Virus record (IMG/VR): IMGVR_UViG_3300036832_000975
Location: 1 to 64,000 of that record
Strand: one strand, 5' to 3'
Length of the DNA: 64,000 bases
Source: a virus
Every line of letters starts with the position of its first letter. The first letter of the stretch is position 1. A program made the translations under genes and the position numbers. Below, piece by piece: positions 27,531 through 33,847 of the stretch. The notes below the pieces were generated by a model, which did no database searches, had not been told where the DNA came from, and worked only from the letters and a program-made list of their open reading frames with translations.

Positions 27531-27968
27531 TTACTTGCGCCGAATCGTAACCTCCCACTCCCTCAGTACAGTTATTCCAGTGGGCAGCTCGTCGGCGTTA
27601 TCCGCCATGTAATCTACAATGAACGATTTCTTGACGCGCTTTTCGAGTGCATCGAACGCATCGTTCTCGGCAATCCAGGCGTAGAACGCAGTCCAGTCTT
27701 CGCAGCTGGGTTTGAGAGCAAGCGACTTGTATACCGTGCCATACTTAGTACGGGCGCTCTCGACACCTAAAGCCTGCAGTGTCTCCAAGCAGAAACTCTC
27801 AAGAGTTTCGAGCTGAGCTTTCAGCTTGAGGTCTGCATCCTCGTACTCTTTCTTCAGCTCGCTTCGCTTGTCTCTGATCTTGACATAGGTCGCTGCGACC
27901 TTGTCGAGCTTCACCTGCATCTCTGGCGCAGGTTTTCCCTTCAGGCTCAGTTTCGTTTGGTCGGACAT
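27531..27968 (-). CDS. Coiled-coil phage protein of the replication operon
   Basis: A 145-residue protein starting at ATG 27968 with a good GGAGAT site 6 bases away. A longer frame to 28133 exists but its extra part is the AP2-like fragment described separately. Residues about 15-75 are strongly helical and charged (KLDKVAATYVKIRDKRSELKKEY, cited in part). The C-terminal part has VESARTKYGTVYKS, a block seen in a family of phage proteins encoded beside recombination genes. Exact role unknown; Gam-like or host-nuclease-modulating roles would be speculation. Confidence 0.65.
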   Translation of the reverse strand: MSDQTKLSLKGKPAPEMQVKLDKVAATYVKIRDKRSELKKEYEDADLKLKAQLETLESFCLETLQALGVESARTKYGTVYKSLALKPSCEDWTAFYAWIAENDAFDALEKRVKKSFIVDYMADNADELPTGITVLREWEVTIRRK

Positions 27969-28001
27969 TTGTATCTCCGTTGTTAGTAAACCTAGGTCTT
28001 G

Positions 28002-28094
28002 GTTAGTCCCAGTCCAAAGACCGGTTAGTTCAAATACTGCTATATCATAAGCATAACCCGCCTCCTCTCTCGTGTCAAAGCTCCACCTCTTTTT
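28002..28094 (-). pseudogene. AP2-domain-like remnant after the helicase gene
   Basis: Between the helicase stop (28111) and the next true start (27968) one frame reads KKRWSFDTREEAGYAYDIAV followed by FELTGLWTGTN. This matches the C-terminal part of AP2 DNA-binding domains of phage HNH endonucleases (pattern 'G.FdT.EEAA.AYD.AA...hG..A.lN'). No HNH part precedes it because the helicase end occupies that DNA. I read it as debris of a homing endonuclease gene; it is also in frame with the next gene, so a rare extended product is possible. Confidence 0.45.
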
Positions 28095-28110
28095 CTGACT
28101 GGTAGTAGCT

Positions 28111-30429
28111 TCATGACGCGATGACTCGTTCATACAAACGAAGGATGCTATCTTGATTTAACGCACGATTATCTAATAGGTTGTAAATTTCTCGCTCAAA
28201 GTCATTCGCAAATAAGCGGACCACCGTCATTTTCCTCGTCTGTCCCGCGCGATTGAATCGTTCGATTACTTGCGCGTATTGGTCGTGACTGTAGATAGGT
28301 GCGAAGAAGATCGTGGTGTCGGCCTCCGTCAGGTTTAGTCCATGGGCCATGACCCTGGGGTGGCACAGCAATACCCGCGGGTCAGGGCCCGATTTGAAGT
28401 TACGAATGATCCGATTGCGGTCCCTGATACTGACATCGCCGTTGAGAACTGCAAGGCTAAATTTATGCGCCGCCAATTCGGTTTCCAACAACCGGGTGAT
28501 TCCCTTGAACGGAACGACTACGATCACCTTGGCTGTGGCTTGATTGATCGTAGCGATCAGCTCATTGAGCCTGGTTGAATGGTCGATGGTTTCGTACGTG
28601 TCATCCTCTTTATTTTTTACTGACCCGCAATTATGTACAATCATCAGTTCGCCATACTGGCCACGAACAACGAAGCGAGATCGTGGGCCACAATTCAGGA
28701 TGTCCATAACTCGTGCGGACGTTTGTTCGCTGCCTGCTCTTTTGCGGTCGCCCAGCAACAGTTCGCTTTGCAATATGGACCATTGTTGTTGATCCGTTCG
28801 ATTGACAATCCCGGAGCATACCCACTCGACATGTCCTCCCAGAAGTTCTCGAATGACCACATCCATCTGATGCAGACCTCGATCCCACGCGCGCCGTAGT
28901 TTTTGTAATCCTTGAAGGTAGGATCGGTGCATCGACGACGTAAGTGTATCCAAATGCGGTAAGGTCGTGAGCGACTCATTGCATGGGTTGTTATCCATTC
29001 GCCATGCCGGCACCCACAGTGCTTGGCATTCGGTCGTTTGGTTGTTCGTAAGCTCTGGCTTTCGCGTGTGACCTTGCGGCCACAATCGCAGCGGCACAAC
29101 CATATCGCTTTCTGCGATGATCCTATCGTCGTACCAGCACGCTTCAGAACGGTGAGGTAGCCGAACCGGAGCCCGGTTAAATCGATCGCCGGATATGACA
29201 CAAAGCACCTCGTGCTCACTTGTTAAGTAAACCCCATTAGAGAGTGTTACATTCTGTAACCCTTTATCAAGTACTCCTTCATGAGCTACCCACTCCACGC
29301 CGTCCCAAAGCTGATCAGTCAGTGCGACGTGTTGGATGGGAATCCAACCACGCTGCGTGAGGACTGGTGTATCGATTGCAATGCAGCAAATCTGTCTGAG
29401 CTTGTTGAGCGCATCGGCGGCATTAACAGCAGTAATCTTTACCGTCTTGTGCTGCAGGATCATGTACTCGCGCATGAGCCTGAATGCTTTTTGTTGATCT
29501 GTCGTGAGTTGAGTCTGGCGGTTGCTGACGGTTAATGGTGGTAAGCTTATGCAGTCCTTCTTGCAAATGCGAAACGCAGGCTGTAACGCATTGAACACGA
29601 TCTGTTCGTGCCCGTTTACGGGGTTCCATTTATGCTGGCTCACCTGTCGCATCGTCATGCGGCGGAACGCACCGAAGAACTTCGGCACCCGATCCGGGCA
29701 GACCAGTCGCGCGAGCGCCCAGGCATCGGTTGGCCAGTTGGGACATGGAGTCCCCGTCAATAACCATACCCGTTTCTTGTTCTCGATGGCCCATGCGAAG
29801 AACCTGTAGGAGATGTTCCGACTGTTGCGAAAGAAGCTTGCCTCATCAAGGATAATAAGATCGATATCTTTTCGCCGGCGTACCGCCGTCGCGACTTCTT
29901 TATGAGCGATCATGTCGTGGTTGGCGATGTAGAAATCTACGTCCATGTTGAACGCATTGAGTCGGTACTCACGCGTGCCGTGGGTGACCACAGATGAACG
30001 ATGCATCAGAATATCGAAAATATCTTGCTGCCAGATGGTTTCGAGAATGGACAGCGGCGCGAGGATCAACACCTTATGCACTTCGCCGATCGACTTGAGA
30101 TAGTCGGCCGCCCACAGCGCTGAGAAGCTCTTGCCGACGCCCATCTCGGAAAGGTTGAGCCCCTTGGGATTGCGAGTATGAAAATCCGCCATCGGTCTTT
30201 GATGTGTGAAGGGCGTGTATTTGCCCGGCCAGTCGTATTGATAGAGGATCGGCGATGGTACGTTGATCCCCAGCTCGTTGAGCCTGAGCGTGGTCTCGAA
30301 CGTGTGCTTGATCTGGACGTTGCCTTCGTTGGCGTCGATCATCCGACTGAGACGGGGAAAGAACGTAAGGATACGCGATGGATTGCGTAGCTTTAGCAGG
30401 ATGCTTTTGGTTGGTTCGTGGATCATCAT
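28111..30429 (-). CDS. SNF2-like DNA helicase interrupted by an intein
   Basis: A 772-residue precursor. Helicase motifs: MGVGKS (Walker A, 96-101), LDEAS (194-198), LLTGTP (223-228), GLNLTEADTTIFF (697-709) and RFNRAGQTR (724-732), as in SNF2/DEAD-like helicases of phages. Residues 349-600 form an intein that splits the conserved block KLRQIC/CGSV; splicing would give a 520-residue helicase with KLRQICCGSV restored. It probably acts in replication or recombination, since VRR-NUC, Cas4-like and polymerase genes lie upstream in the same operon. The start (ATGATG) has only a weak binding site. The C-terminus overlaps a degenerate AP2-like fragment. Confidence 0.85.
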   Translation of the reverse strand: MMIHEPTKSILLKLRNPSRILTFFPRLSRMIDANEGNVQIKHTFETTLRLNELGINVPSPILYQYDWPGKYTPFTHQRPMADFHTRNPKGLNLSEMGVGKSFSALWAADYLKSIGEVHKVLILAPLSILETIWQQDIFDILMHRSSVVTHGTREYRLNAFNMDVDFYIANHDMIAHKEVATAVRRRKDIDLIILDEASFFRNSRNISYRFFAWAIENKKRVWLLTGTPCPNWPTDAWALARLVCPDRVPKFFGAFRRMTMRQVSQHKWNPVNGHEQIVFNALQPAFRICKKDCISLPPLTVSNRQTQLTTDQQKAFRLMREYMILQHKTVKITAVNAADALNKLRQICCIAIDTPVLTQRGWIPIQHVALTDQLWDGVEWVAHEGVLDKGLQNVTLSNGVYLTSEHEVLCVISGDRFNRAPVRLPHRSEACWYDDRIIAESDMVVPLRLWPQGHTRKPELTNNQTTECQALWVPAWRMDNNPCNESLTTLPHLDTLTSSMHRSYLQGLQKLRRAWDRGLHQMDVVIRELLGGHVEWVCSGIVNRTDQQQWSILQSELLLGDRKRAGSEQTSARVMDILNCGPRSRFVVRGQYGELMIVHNCGSVKNKEDDTYETIDHSTRLNELIATINQATAKVIVVVPFKGITRLLETELAAHKFSLAVLNGDVSIRDRNRIIRNFKSGPDPRVLLCHPRVMAHGLNLTEADTTIFFAPIYSHDQYAQVIERFNRAGQTRKMTVVRLFANDFEREIYNLLDNRALNQDSILRLYERVIAS
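28695..29201 (-). CDS. HNH homing-endonuclease-like protein nested out of frame in the intein
   Basis: About 168 residues. It has the typical phage layout: LTGLRFGYLTVLKRAG at the N-terminus, a zinc-binding part (CRCDCG ... HCGC), RPYRIWIHLRRRCTDP, YKNYGARGIEVC, a W..F..F..DM block, then GLSIERINNNGPY and NCCWATAKEQAANKR, the 'RIDNdG.Y...NCRWAt..eQ.rNkR' core of this HNH family. The frame is open from 29222. I prefer GTG at 29201, preceded by GAGG with 6-base spacing; GTG at 29219 is the longest option. The frame is shifted relative to the intein, which stays open throughout. Normally this family is free-standing or in introns. It could drive homing of the intein; expression is not proven. 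Confidence 0.7.
   Translation of the reverse strand: MSYPAIDLTGLRFGYLTVLKRAGTTIGSSQKAIWLCRCDCGRKVTRESQSLRTTKRPNAKHCGCRHGEWITTHAMSRSRPYRIWIHLRRRCTDPTFKDYKNYGARGIEVCIRWMWSFENFWEDMSSGYAPGLSIERINNNGPYCKANCCWATAKEQAANKRPHELWTS
29243..29263. repeat. Degenerate palindrome copy inside intein block B
   Basis: AGTGTTACATTCTGTAACCC matches 17 of 21 positions of the dispersed palindrome and encodes LQNVTL of the intein. It may be a chance result of coding constraints or a retained binding site at the position where the two reading frames begin to overlap. Confidence 0.4.
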
Positions 30430-30457
30430 ACTCAGTTACTTTCTATTTGTTAGTATA

Positions 30458-30856
30458 CTAGTTTATACCTCGGGGGGTTTGCCACTTTATGAGCTCACTA
30501 AACCCATAAAGCTTGCGAATATTACGCCCGGTGTGATTTGGTGGCCATGCCTGTTGGCATGTCAGTACTTCGCGTAATCTATCGATATTGGTTTCATCCA
30601 CCAGAAAGGCGTAGTGCCCTGCTTCGTGAATCATTGTAAGAAACACGAGTTGCAGTGCAGTTGGCGCATCGTCGTATTTGGTCTCTATTGCCATAAACTG
30701 CTTGGGCCACTTCACAGCAAGGAAATCGCTCACACCGCTCCGGCCAAATGCACCTGCGCTCGGCATCCAGAATTTCCACCCGGTATCGGTGAGAATTCCA
30801 CGCACCTGTTGCTTGATGTAATGCTCAGTCTGGTTGCTGGGTTTTGGCTTTCTCAT
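30458..30856 (-). CDS. VRR-NUC domain nuclease
   Basis: A 132-residue protein with the VRR-NUC (PD-(D/E)xK type) signature: GAFGRSGVSDFLAV (D44), FMAIETKYDDAPTALQ with E58, K60 and Q69. The family cleaves branched or flapped DNA and replaces Holliday-junction or Endo VII-like functions in phages. It would process recombination or replication intermediates. It lies between a small basic ORF and the helicase; a perfect 13-bp stem-loop lies just upstream of its start. Confidence 0.85.
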   Translation of the reverse strand: MRKPKPSNQTEHYIKQQVRGILTDTGWKFWMPSAGAFGRSGVSDFLAVKWPKQFMAIETKYDDAPTALQLVFLTMIHEAGHYAFLVDETNIDRLREVLTCQQAWPPNHTGRNIRKLYGFSELIKWQTPRGIN

Positions 30857-31124
30857 GTTTCAGTCTCACTGTGATGGCGCACCTCGATAGGATCGAGGTG
30901 CGCCTGATGGAGTTAAACGACAACCGAGAATCCGACGACGCGTGCACGCATGCCGGGGTATTATTCTTGCGCTCGACCGTATATGGTGCGAGGTTGTGCG
31001 CCTGAAGTACAAGGTGTAGGCGCGGATACGGATATCGCCGTACCGCTTCTTGTCGAAGATGCGGCGTAACTTGCATAGCGAAGCTCGTTGTTCCTGATGT
31101 AGGAGCGAGATGTCTAGATTTCAT
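30825..31124 (-). CDS. Small basic protein, uncertain
   Basis: A possible 99-residue protein. Its ATG overlaps the end of the upstream gene and has a very good AAAGGAGAT site, which is the main support. The sequence is Arg/His/Pro-rich without a known domain, and the last 27 codons run through the perfect stem-loop at 30876-30904 and into the VRR-NUC gene. A different frame in the same interval also looks protein-like (KLRRIFDKKRYGDIRIRAY) but lacks a start codon, so a frameshift within a decayed gene is an alternative. Confidence 0.4.
   Translation of the reverse strand: MKSRHLAPTSGTTSFAMQVTPHLRQEAVRRYPYPRLHLVLQAHNLAPYTVERKNNTPACVHASSDSRLSFNSIRRTSILSRCAITVRLKHEKAKTQQPD
30876..30904 (-). terminator. 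Perfect 13-bp stem-loop upstream of the VRR-NUC gene
   Basis: GGCGCACCTCGAT pairs exactly with ATCGAGGTGCGCC around a 3-base loop. No T tract follows on either strand, so it may be a transcription pause, RNA processing or mRNA-stability element rather than a classical terminator. It lies 20 bases before the VRR-NUC ATG on the minus strand. Confidence 0.6.
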
Positions 31125-31581
31125 TTGGGTATCTCCTTTTTAAGTAGGCAAAAAACTTTTGCCTGGTTTCATTATTCATATGCTTTACGTAGCCTGTCAT
31201 CTGGTCGTAAAGCTCTTGCTGCCATTCTTCATCTACCTCCTCTTGAGTTGGAATGTCCTCCTCCTTTGGTTCGGGCCTAGGTTTAGACTTTGCCGAGTAG
31301 CTCTTGCCATCACGGCCGGTGATCTTGTCAGGTGCAAACTGGTTTGCACCTGAGTACTGGTGTTCACCTGATTTACGCGCCTTTTGAACACCTGATTGGC
31401 TGATACCTAGATCAGCCGCCGCCTGGCGTGTGGACTTGCCTGGATTGGCCTTGTCGTACGCGGTGACACGTCGTACCGCCGGTACGTAGGGCGCTCCACA
31501 TCTACAAGTGCCTTCGCCATCAGCACCACAAGTAGAGCAGACGAGCTTCGTATGGATTGGAAGTGGGACTACTTTCGCCAT
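31114..31581 (-). CDS. Zinc-ribbon plus helix-turn-helix protein, putative regulator
   Basis: A 155-residue protein. Residues 15-28 (CSTCGADGEGTCRCG) form a short zinc ribbon; residues 50-70 (STRQAAADLGISQSGVQKAR) are a clear helix-turn-helix. The rest is charged and helical. The ATG at 31581 has AAGGAG six bases away; an ATG five codons upstream overlaps the previous gene. Such proteins could be DNA-binding regulators of phage genes, for example reading the palindromes in this region, but that link is speculative. Confidence 0.65.
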   Translation of the reverse strand: MAKVVPLPIHTKLVCSTCGADGEGTCRCGAPYVPAVRRVTAYDKANPGKSTRQAAADLGISQSGVQKARKSGEHQYSGANQFAPDKITGRDGKSYSAKSKPRPEPKEEDIPTQEEVDEEWQQELYDQMTGYVKHMNNETRQKFFAYLKRRYPNEI

Positions 31582-31592
31582 GTGCTTCTCCT

Positions 31593-32315
31593 TCATCGCT
31601 TCGGTTTCCAGTATTTACAGCTGATGACAGGACACCAGCCATTGCATAGACCGCTCTGGCGCAACTGCCAGGTGTCAGTCCTGAACGCTTCCTTGTACTG
31701 AGTCAGATCGCCGACCAGCTCACCCCACAGTTTAGGTACTTCGTCCCTGGACCAAGTCTTACGGGACGCAGTCCCATCCTTGGTCCAGTAAAACAGGACC
31801 TCGATCGTGTCGACGTAACGAAATTCCTGAAACACCCACAGTGCATAGATGACCAGCTGGTTGAATTTCCTGTGTGGCCTTCCTGTTTTATAATCCACGA
31901 TCCATGCACGACGGGAAGCTGCATCGACGCGCAGGTAGTCGATGATCATGCGACACCACACGTTCTCGTCGTCCCACTCGCAAGTTTCCAGGTTCTTCGC
32001 CAGTGCGACCTTATGCTCGATATACGGCCACCCTGGCTGGCCGCTCAGGATGAGCATGAACGGTTCATGACTCGCCAGACCGGGTGGCAGTTTCGTGCGC
32101 TTCGGTCCCTGGCGGTTGGCGAACGCCTCGTGTACCTGCTCCCCGTAAATTTGCTCCCTGGACCTTTCCTCGGGCGGCAGGTCCTTGAGCACATAGCGAT
32201 GGTGGTACTGCTCGGGACAGTTCTTGAACGTGTCCAGCGCGCTCGGTGACCAGGGAAGTGGTTTCATAATTCCCAACTTTCGTTTTGCCGGCAGGGCTGC
32301 AGCTCGGCGCTTCAT
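31593..32315 (-). CDS. Cas4/RecB-like PD-(D/E)xK exonuclease with Fe-S cysteines
   Basis: A 240-residue protein. Nuclease motifs: WSPSALDTFKNCPEQYHHRY at the N-terminus, YIEHK (E100), MIIDYLRV (D126) and AWIVDYKTGR (D141, K143), the classic order for Cas4/AddB-type nucleases. C33 with C224, C228 and C233 (CNGWCPVISC) match the four-cysteine iron-sulphur arrangement of that family. It should resect double-stranded ends in recombination. ATG 32315 overlaps the upstream stop; ATG 32267 is an alternative that starts just before the conserved core. Confidence 0.85.
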   Translation of the reverse strand: MKRRAAALPAKRKLGIMKPLPWSPSALDTFKNCPEQYHHRYVLKDLPPEERSREQIYGEQVHEAFANRQGPKRTKLPPGLASHEPFMLILSGQPGWPYIEHKVALAKNLETCEWDDENVWCRMIIDYLRVDAASRRAWIVDYKTGRPHRKFNQLVIYALWVFQEFRYVDTIEVLFYWTKDGTASRKTWSRDEVPKLWGELVGDLTQYKEAFRTDTWQLRQSGLCNGWCPVISCKYWKPKR

Positions 32316-32890
32316 GTCAGCTTGAGCCCCAACTTGCGCACGATCTGGTTGGCGCGGATCGCTTGGTTTTCGGCATCGGCTAAAGCTGTATGTGCAGGTC
32401 CTAGATAGTGCTTATCTTCTGGAGTCATACTGCGAAGAGTCCTGAAGCACCGGTCGTGCCGGAAGCTCCAGGGCGCATCGCGCTTCGTGACTTCGTAAGC
32501 CTGCCGCAAAAGGATGTTGTCGAAGCCAGCGCCGTTGCCCCAGACACGTACATCACGGCAACCACCATCGCCAGTATCGGCAGAGTGCGACTGCAGCCAG
32601 TCAGTAAAGCCGTCCAGCGCTTCGAGCAGCGACACCTTGGAACTGCCCAACCAGATTGCCCGTGCGCCGGTACGTTCGGTGGCCATCCACCACATCACGG
32701 TACTGGCCTCGATACGCAGCGAGCCCTGTGAAAGGGCCGGGTCAATTGCGACCTCGAAGCGATCCAAGATGATATTGCTGACTGGCAACTCGGCATACGG
32801 GTCGAACACGCACGCCCCGATCATGATGATAACCGAATAAGGGCCTACTCCCCAGGTCTCCAAATCCAGCATGACGTGCTTCAGTGACAT
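32312..32890 (-). CDS. DEDD-family 3'-5' exonuclease
   Basis: A 192-residue protein starting at ATG 32890 after AGGGG. HVMLDLETWG gives D9 and E11 (ExoI); NGAGFDNILL gives the ExoII Asp; HTALADAENQA gives His and Asp of ExoIII, so a DEDDh exonuclease. The layout resembles the Rv2179c/exonuclease VIII-like 3'-5' exoribonucleases common in phages. It could process RNA ends or DNA. It is between the Cas4-like nuclease and small operon genes, with a 4-base overlap downstream. Confidence 0.8.
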   Translation of the reverse strand: MSLKHVMLDLETWGVGPYSVIIMIGACVFDPYAELPVSNIILDRFEVAIDPALSQGSLRIEASTVMWWMATERTGARAIWLGSSKVSLLEALDGFTDWLQSHSADTGDGGCRDVRVWGNGAGFDNILLRQAYEVTKRDAPWSFRHDRCFRTLRSMTPEDKHYLGPAHTALADAENQAIRANQIVRKLGLKLT

Positions 32891-32891
32891 T

Positions 32892-33176
32892 TCATTTCCC
32901 CTTGCTGTTGATAACGTGAAGATAGAACCCGACACGAACGGCCGATGTCACGTCGTAGATCAGACGTTCGAGATTTTCAGGGTTCATGCCCTTCCTTCCC
33001 AGCAAGATACCGACCGCAGCGACGACCGTACCTACGGTCGGGTTCTGTGTACGGATAGCCCGATCTAGAAAATCCACCATCTTGACGATCTTCGGATCGA
33101 GCCCCGGGTCCTGTCCGTTGGACTTGGGCGACTCGGCTATCTCTTTCAGGTAGTCTGGGTTAGGAAGCCTGACCAT
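32892..33176 (-). CDS. Small replication-operon protein, unknown function
   Basis: A 94-residue protein starting at ATG 33176 four bases after the upstream stop. It is mostly helical (PKIVKMVDFLDRAIRTQNP, VVAAVGILLGRKGMNPENLE) and might be membrane-peripheral or DNA-associated; no family recognised. Downstream ATG of the exonuclease gene follows directly. Confidence 0.65.
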   Translation of the reverse strand: MVRLPNPDYLKEIAESPKSNGQDPGLDPKIVKMVDFLDRAIRTQNPTVGTVVAAVGILLGRKGMNPENLERLIYDVTSAVRVGFYLHVINSKGK

Positions 33177-33180
33177 CGTA

Positions 33181-33357
33181 CTACTCGTCTTTTTGTACAT
33201 AGGCATAACCAAGTTCCTTGAGCTTGGTCTTGTCGTAGGGTTCGTCGAATACCCCGCCAGTTTCCCCCTTGAGGGTCAACAGGTTCTTGTCGCGATCGAT
33301 CTTGACGATCTCGAATTTGCGGTTGGTTCTTGTGTTAACCAAGTAGCTAGTCATCAT
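33181..33357 (-). CDS. Small beta-rich protein, unknown function
   Basis: A 58- or 57-residue protein with pattern SYLVNTRTNRKFEIVKIDRD suggesting a small beta barrel. Its start (ATGATG) lies within the codons for the DWDDD tail of the upstream gene, and the ribosome binding site GGAGG is supplied by that same coding sequence, so its translation is tied to that gene. Confidence 0.65.
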   Translation of the reverse strand: MMTSYLVNTRTNRKFEIVKIDRDKNLLTLKGETGGVFDEPYDKTKLKELGYAYVQKDE

Positions 33358-33823
33358 CCCAGTCCTCCAGTATTCGATCCAATGCACCGGCTTTAATTTC
33401 AGATCGAGCCGATGCAGCGGCCTTCATTTTAGATTGAACAAACGCATTAGCTCGGCGAACCTCTTCAAGAGGCCGCAGTTCAATAGTCACGGTGCCGTGG
33501 CCGTACCATCCGCGGCCAGTTATAGCGACATCCAGATTAAATTTTTTGGCTGCCGCCATCAGCGTTTCAGGATCGTCGAGAAAGTATGGTTGGCATAAGA
33601 GAAGATGTTCCAGCCCACTTTCAGCTTGACGAACGTATCCTGAGGTATGGTCCATCCACGAATGTGAATCCTTATTATTATAGCAGCGACAACGACGCCC
33701 TGTGCTGATCCAGTGCAGGCAGTAAGCAGTTGGGATGTATTTCCAACCCCACGCAGCAATGAATCTATCGTATCGTCCATCAGAGTTCATTGCCCCGTAA
33801 GGTTTGATACGTTGCTTAGTCAT
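33347..33823 (-). CDS. Unknown replication-operon protein with SSB-like DWDDD tail
   Basis: A 158-residue protein starting after GAGGGACCA. The body contains CLHWISTGRRCRCYNN and RRANAFVQSKMKAAASARSE; no domain is recognised. It ends LDRILEDWDDD, nearly identical to the NILKDWDDD end of the SSB-like protein at 26309-27427. In phage and bacterial SSBs an acidic tip of this sort is a docking peptide, so this protein may compete for or share the same partner, for example the polymerase encoded just downstream. The gene directly precedes the DNA polymerase in the opposite sense of reading order (it is transcribed after it). Confidence 0.65.
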   Translation of the reverse strand: MTKQRIKPYGAMNSDGRYDRFIAAWGWKYIPTAYCLHWISTGRRCRCYNNKDSHSWMDHTSGYVRQAESGLEHLLLCQPYFLDDPETLMAAAKKFNLDVAITGRGWYGHGTVTIELRPLEEVRRANAFVQSKMKAAASARSEIKAGALDRILEDWDDD

Positions 33824-33847
33824 TGGTCCCTCACTCGTTGGCGCAAG

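Larger units (their letters stand above)
28630..29385 (-). mobile_element. Intein in the helicase gene (252 residues)
   Basis: The intein begins with Cys (CIAIDTPVLT: block A with C1, D5 and T6), has block B around LSNGVYLTSEHEV (T..H), block F around VMDILN...RFVVRG and ends VHN followed by Cys+1 (block G), all expected for a splicing-competent class 1 intein. It has no LAGLIDADG or HNH motif in its own frame. Instead, an HNH endonuclease-like protein is encoded in another frame across its middle (28695-29219). The site, within the KLRQICCGS helicase block, is a conserved motif as is usual for inteins. Confidence 0.85.

Noticed and set aside
27507-27532. All palindromes are simple rho-independent terminators
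   Set aside because: Only the 27.5-kb copy has a T run, and on the strand opposite to the genes; arm sequence identity across copies is not needed for terminators.
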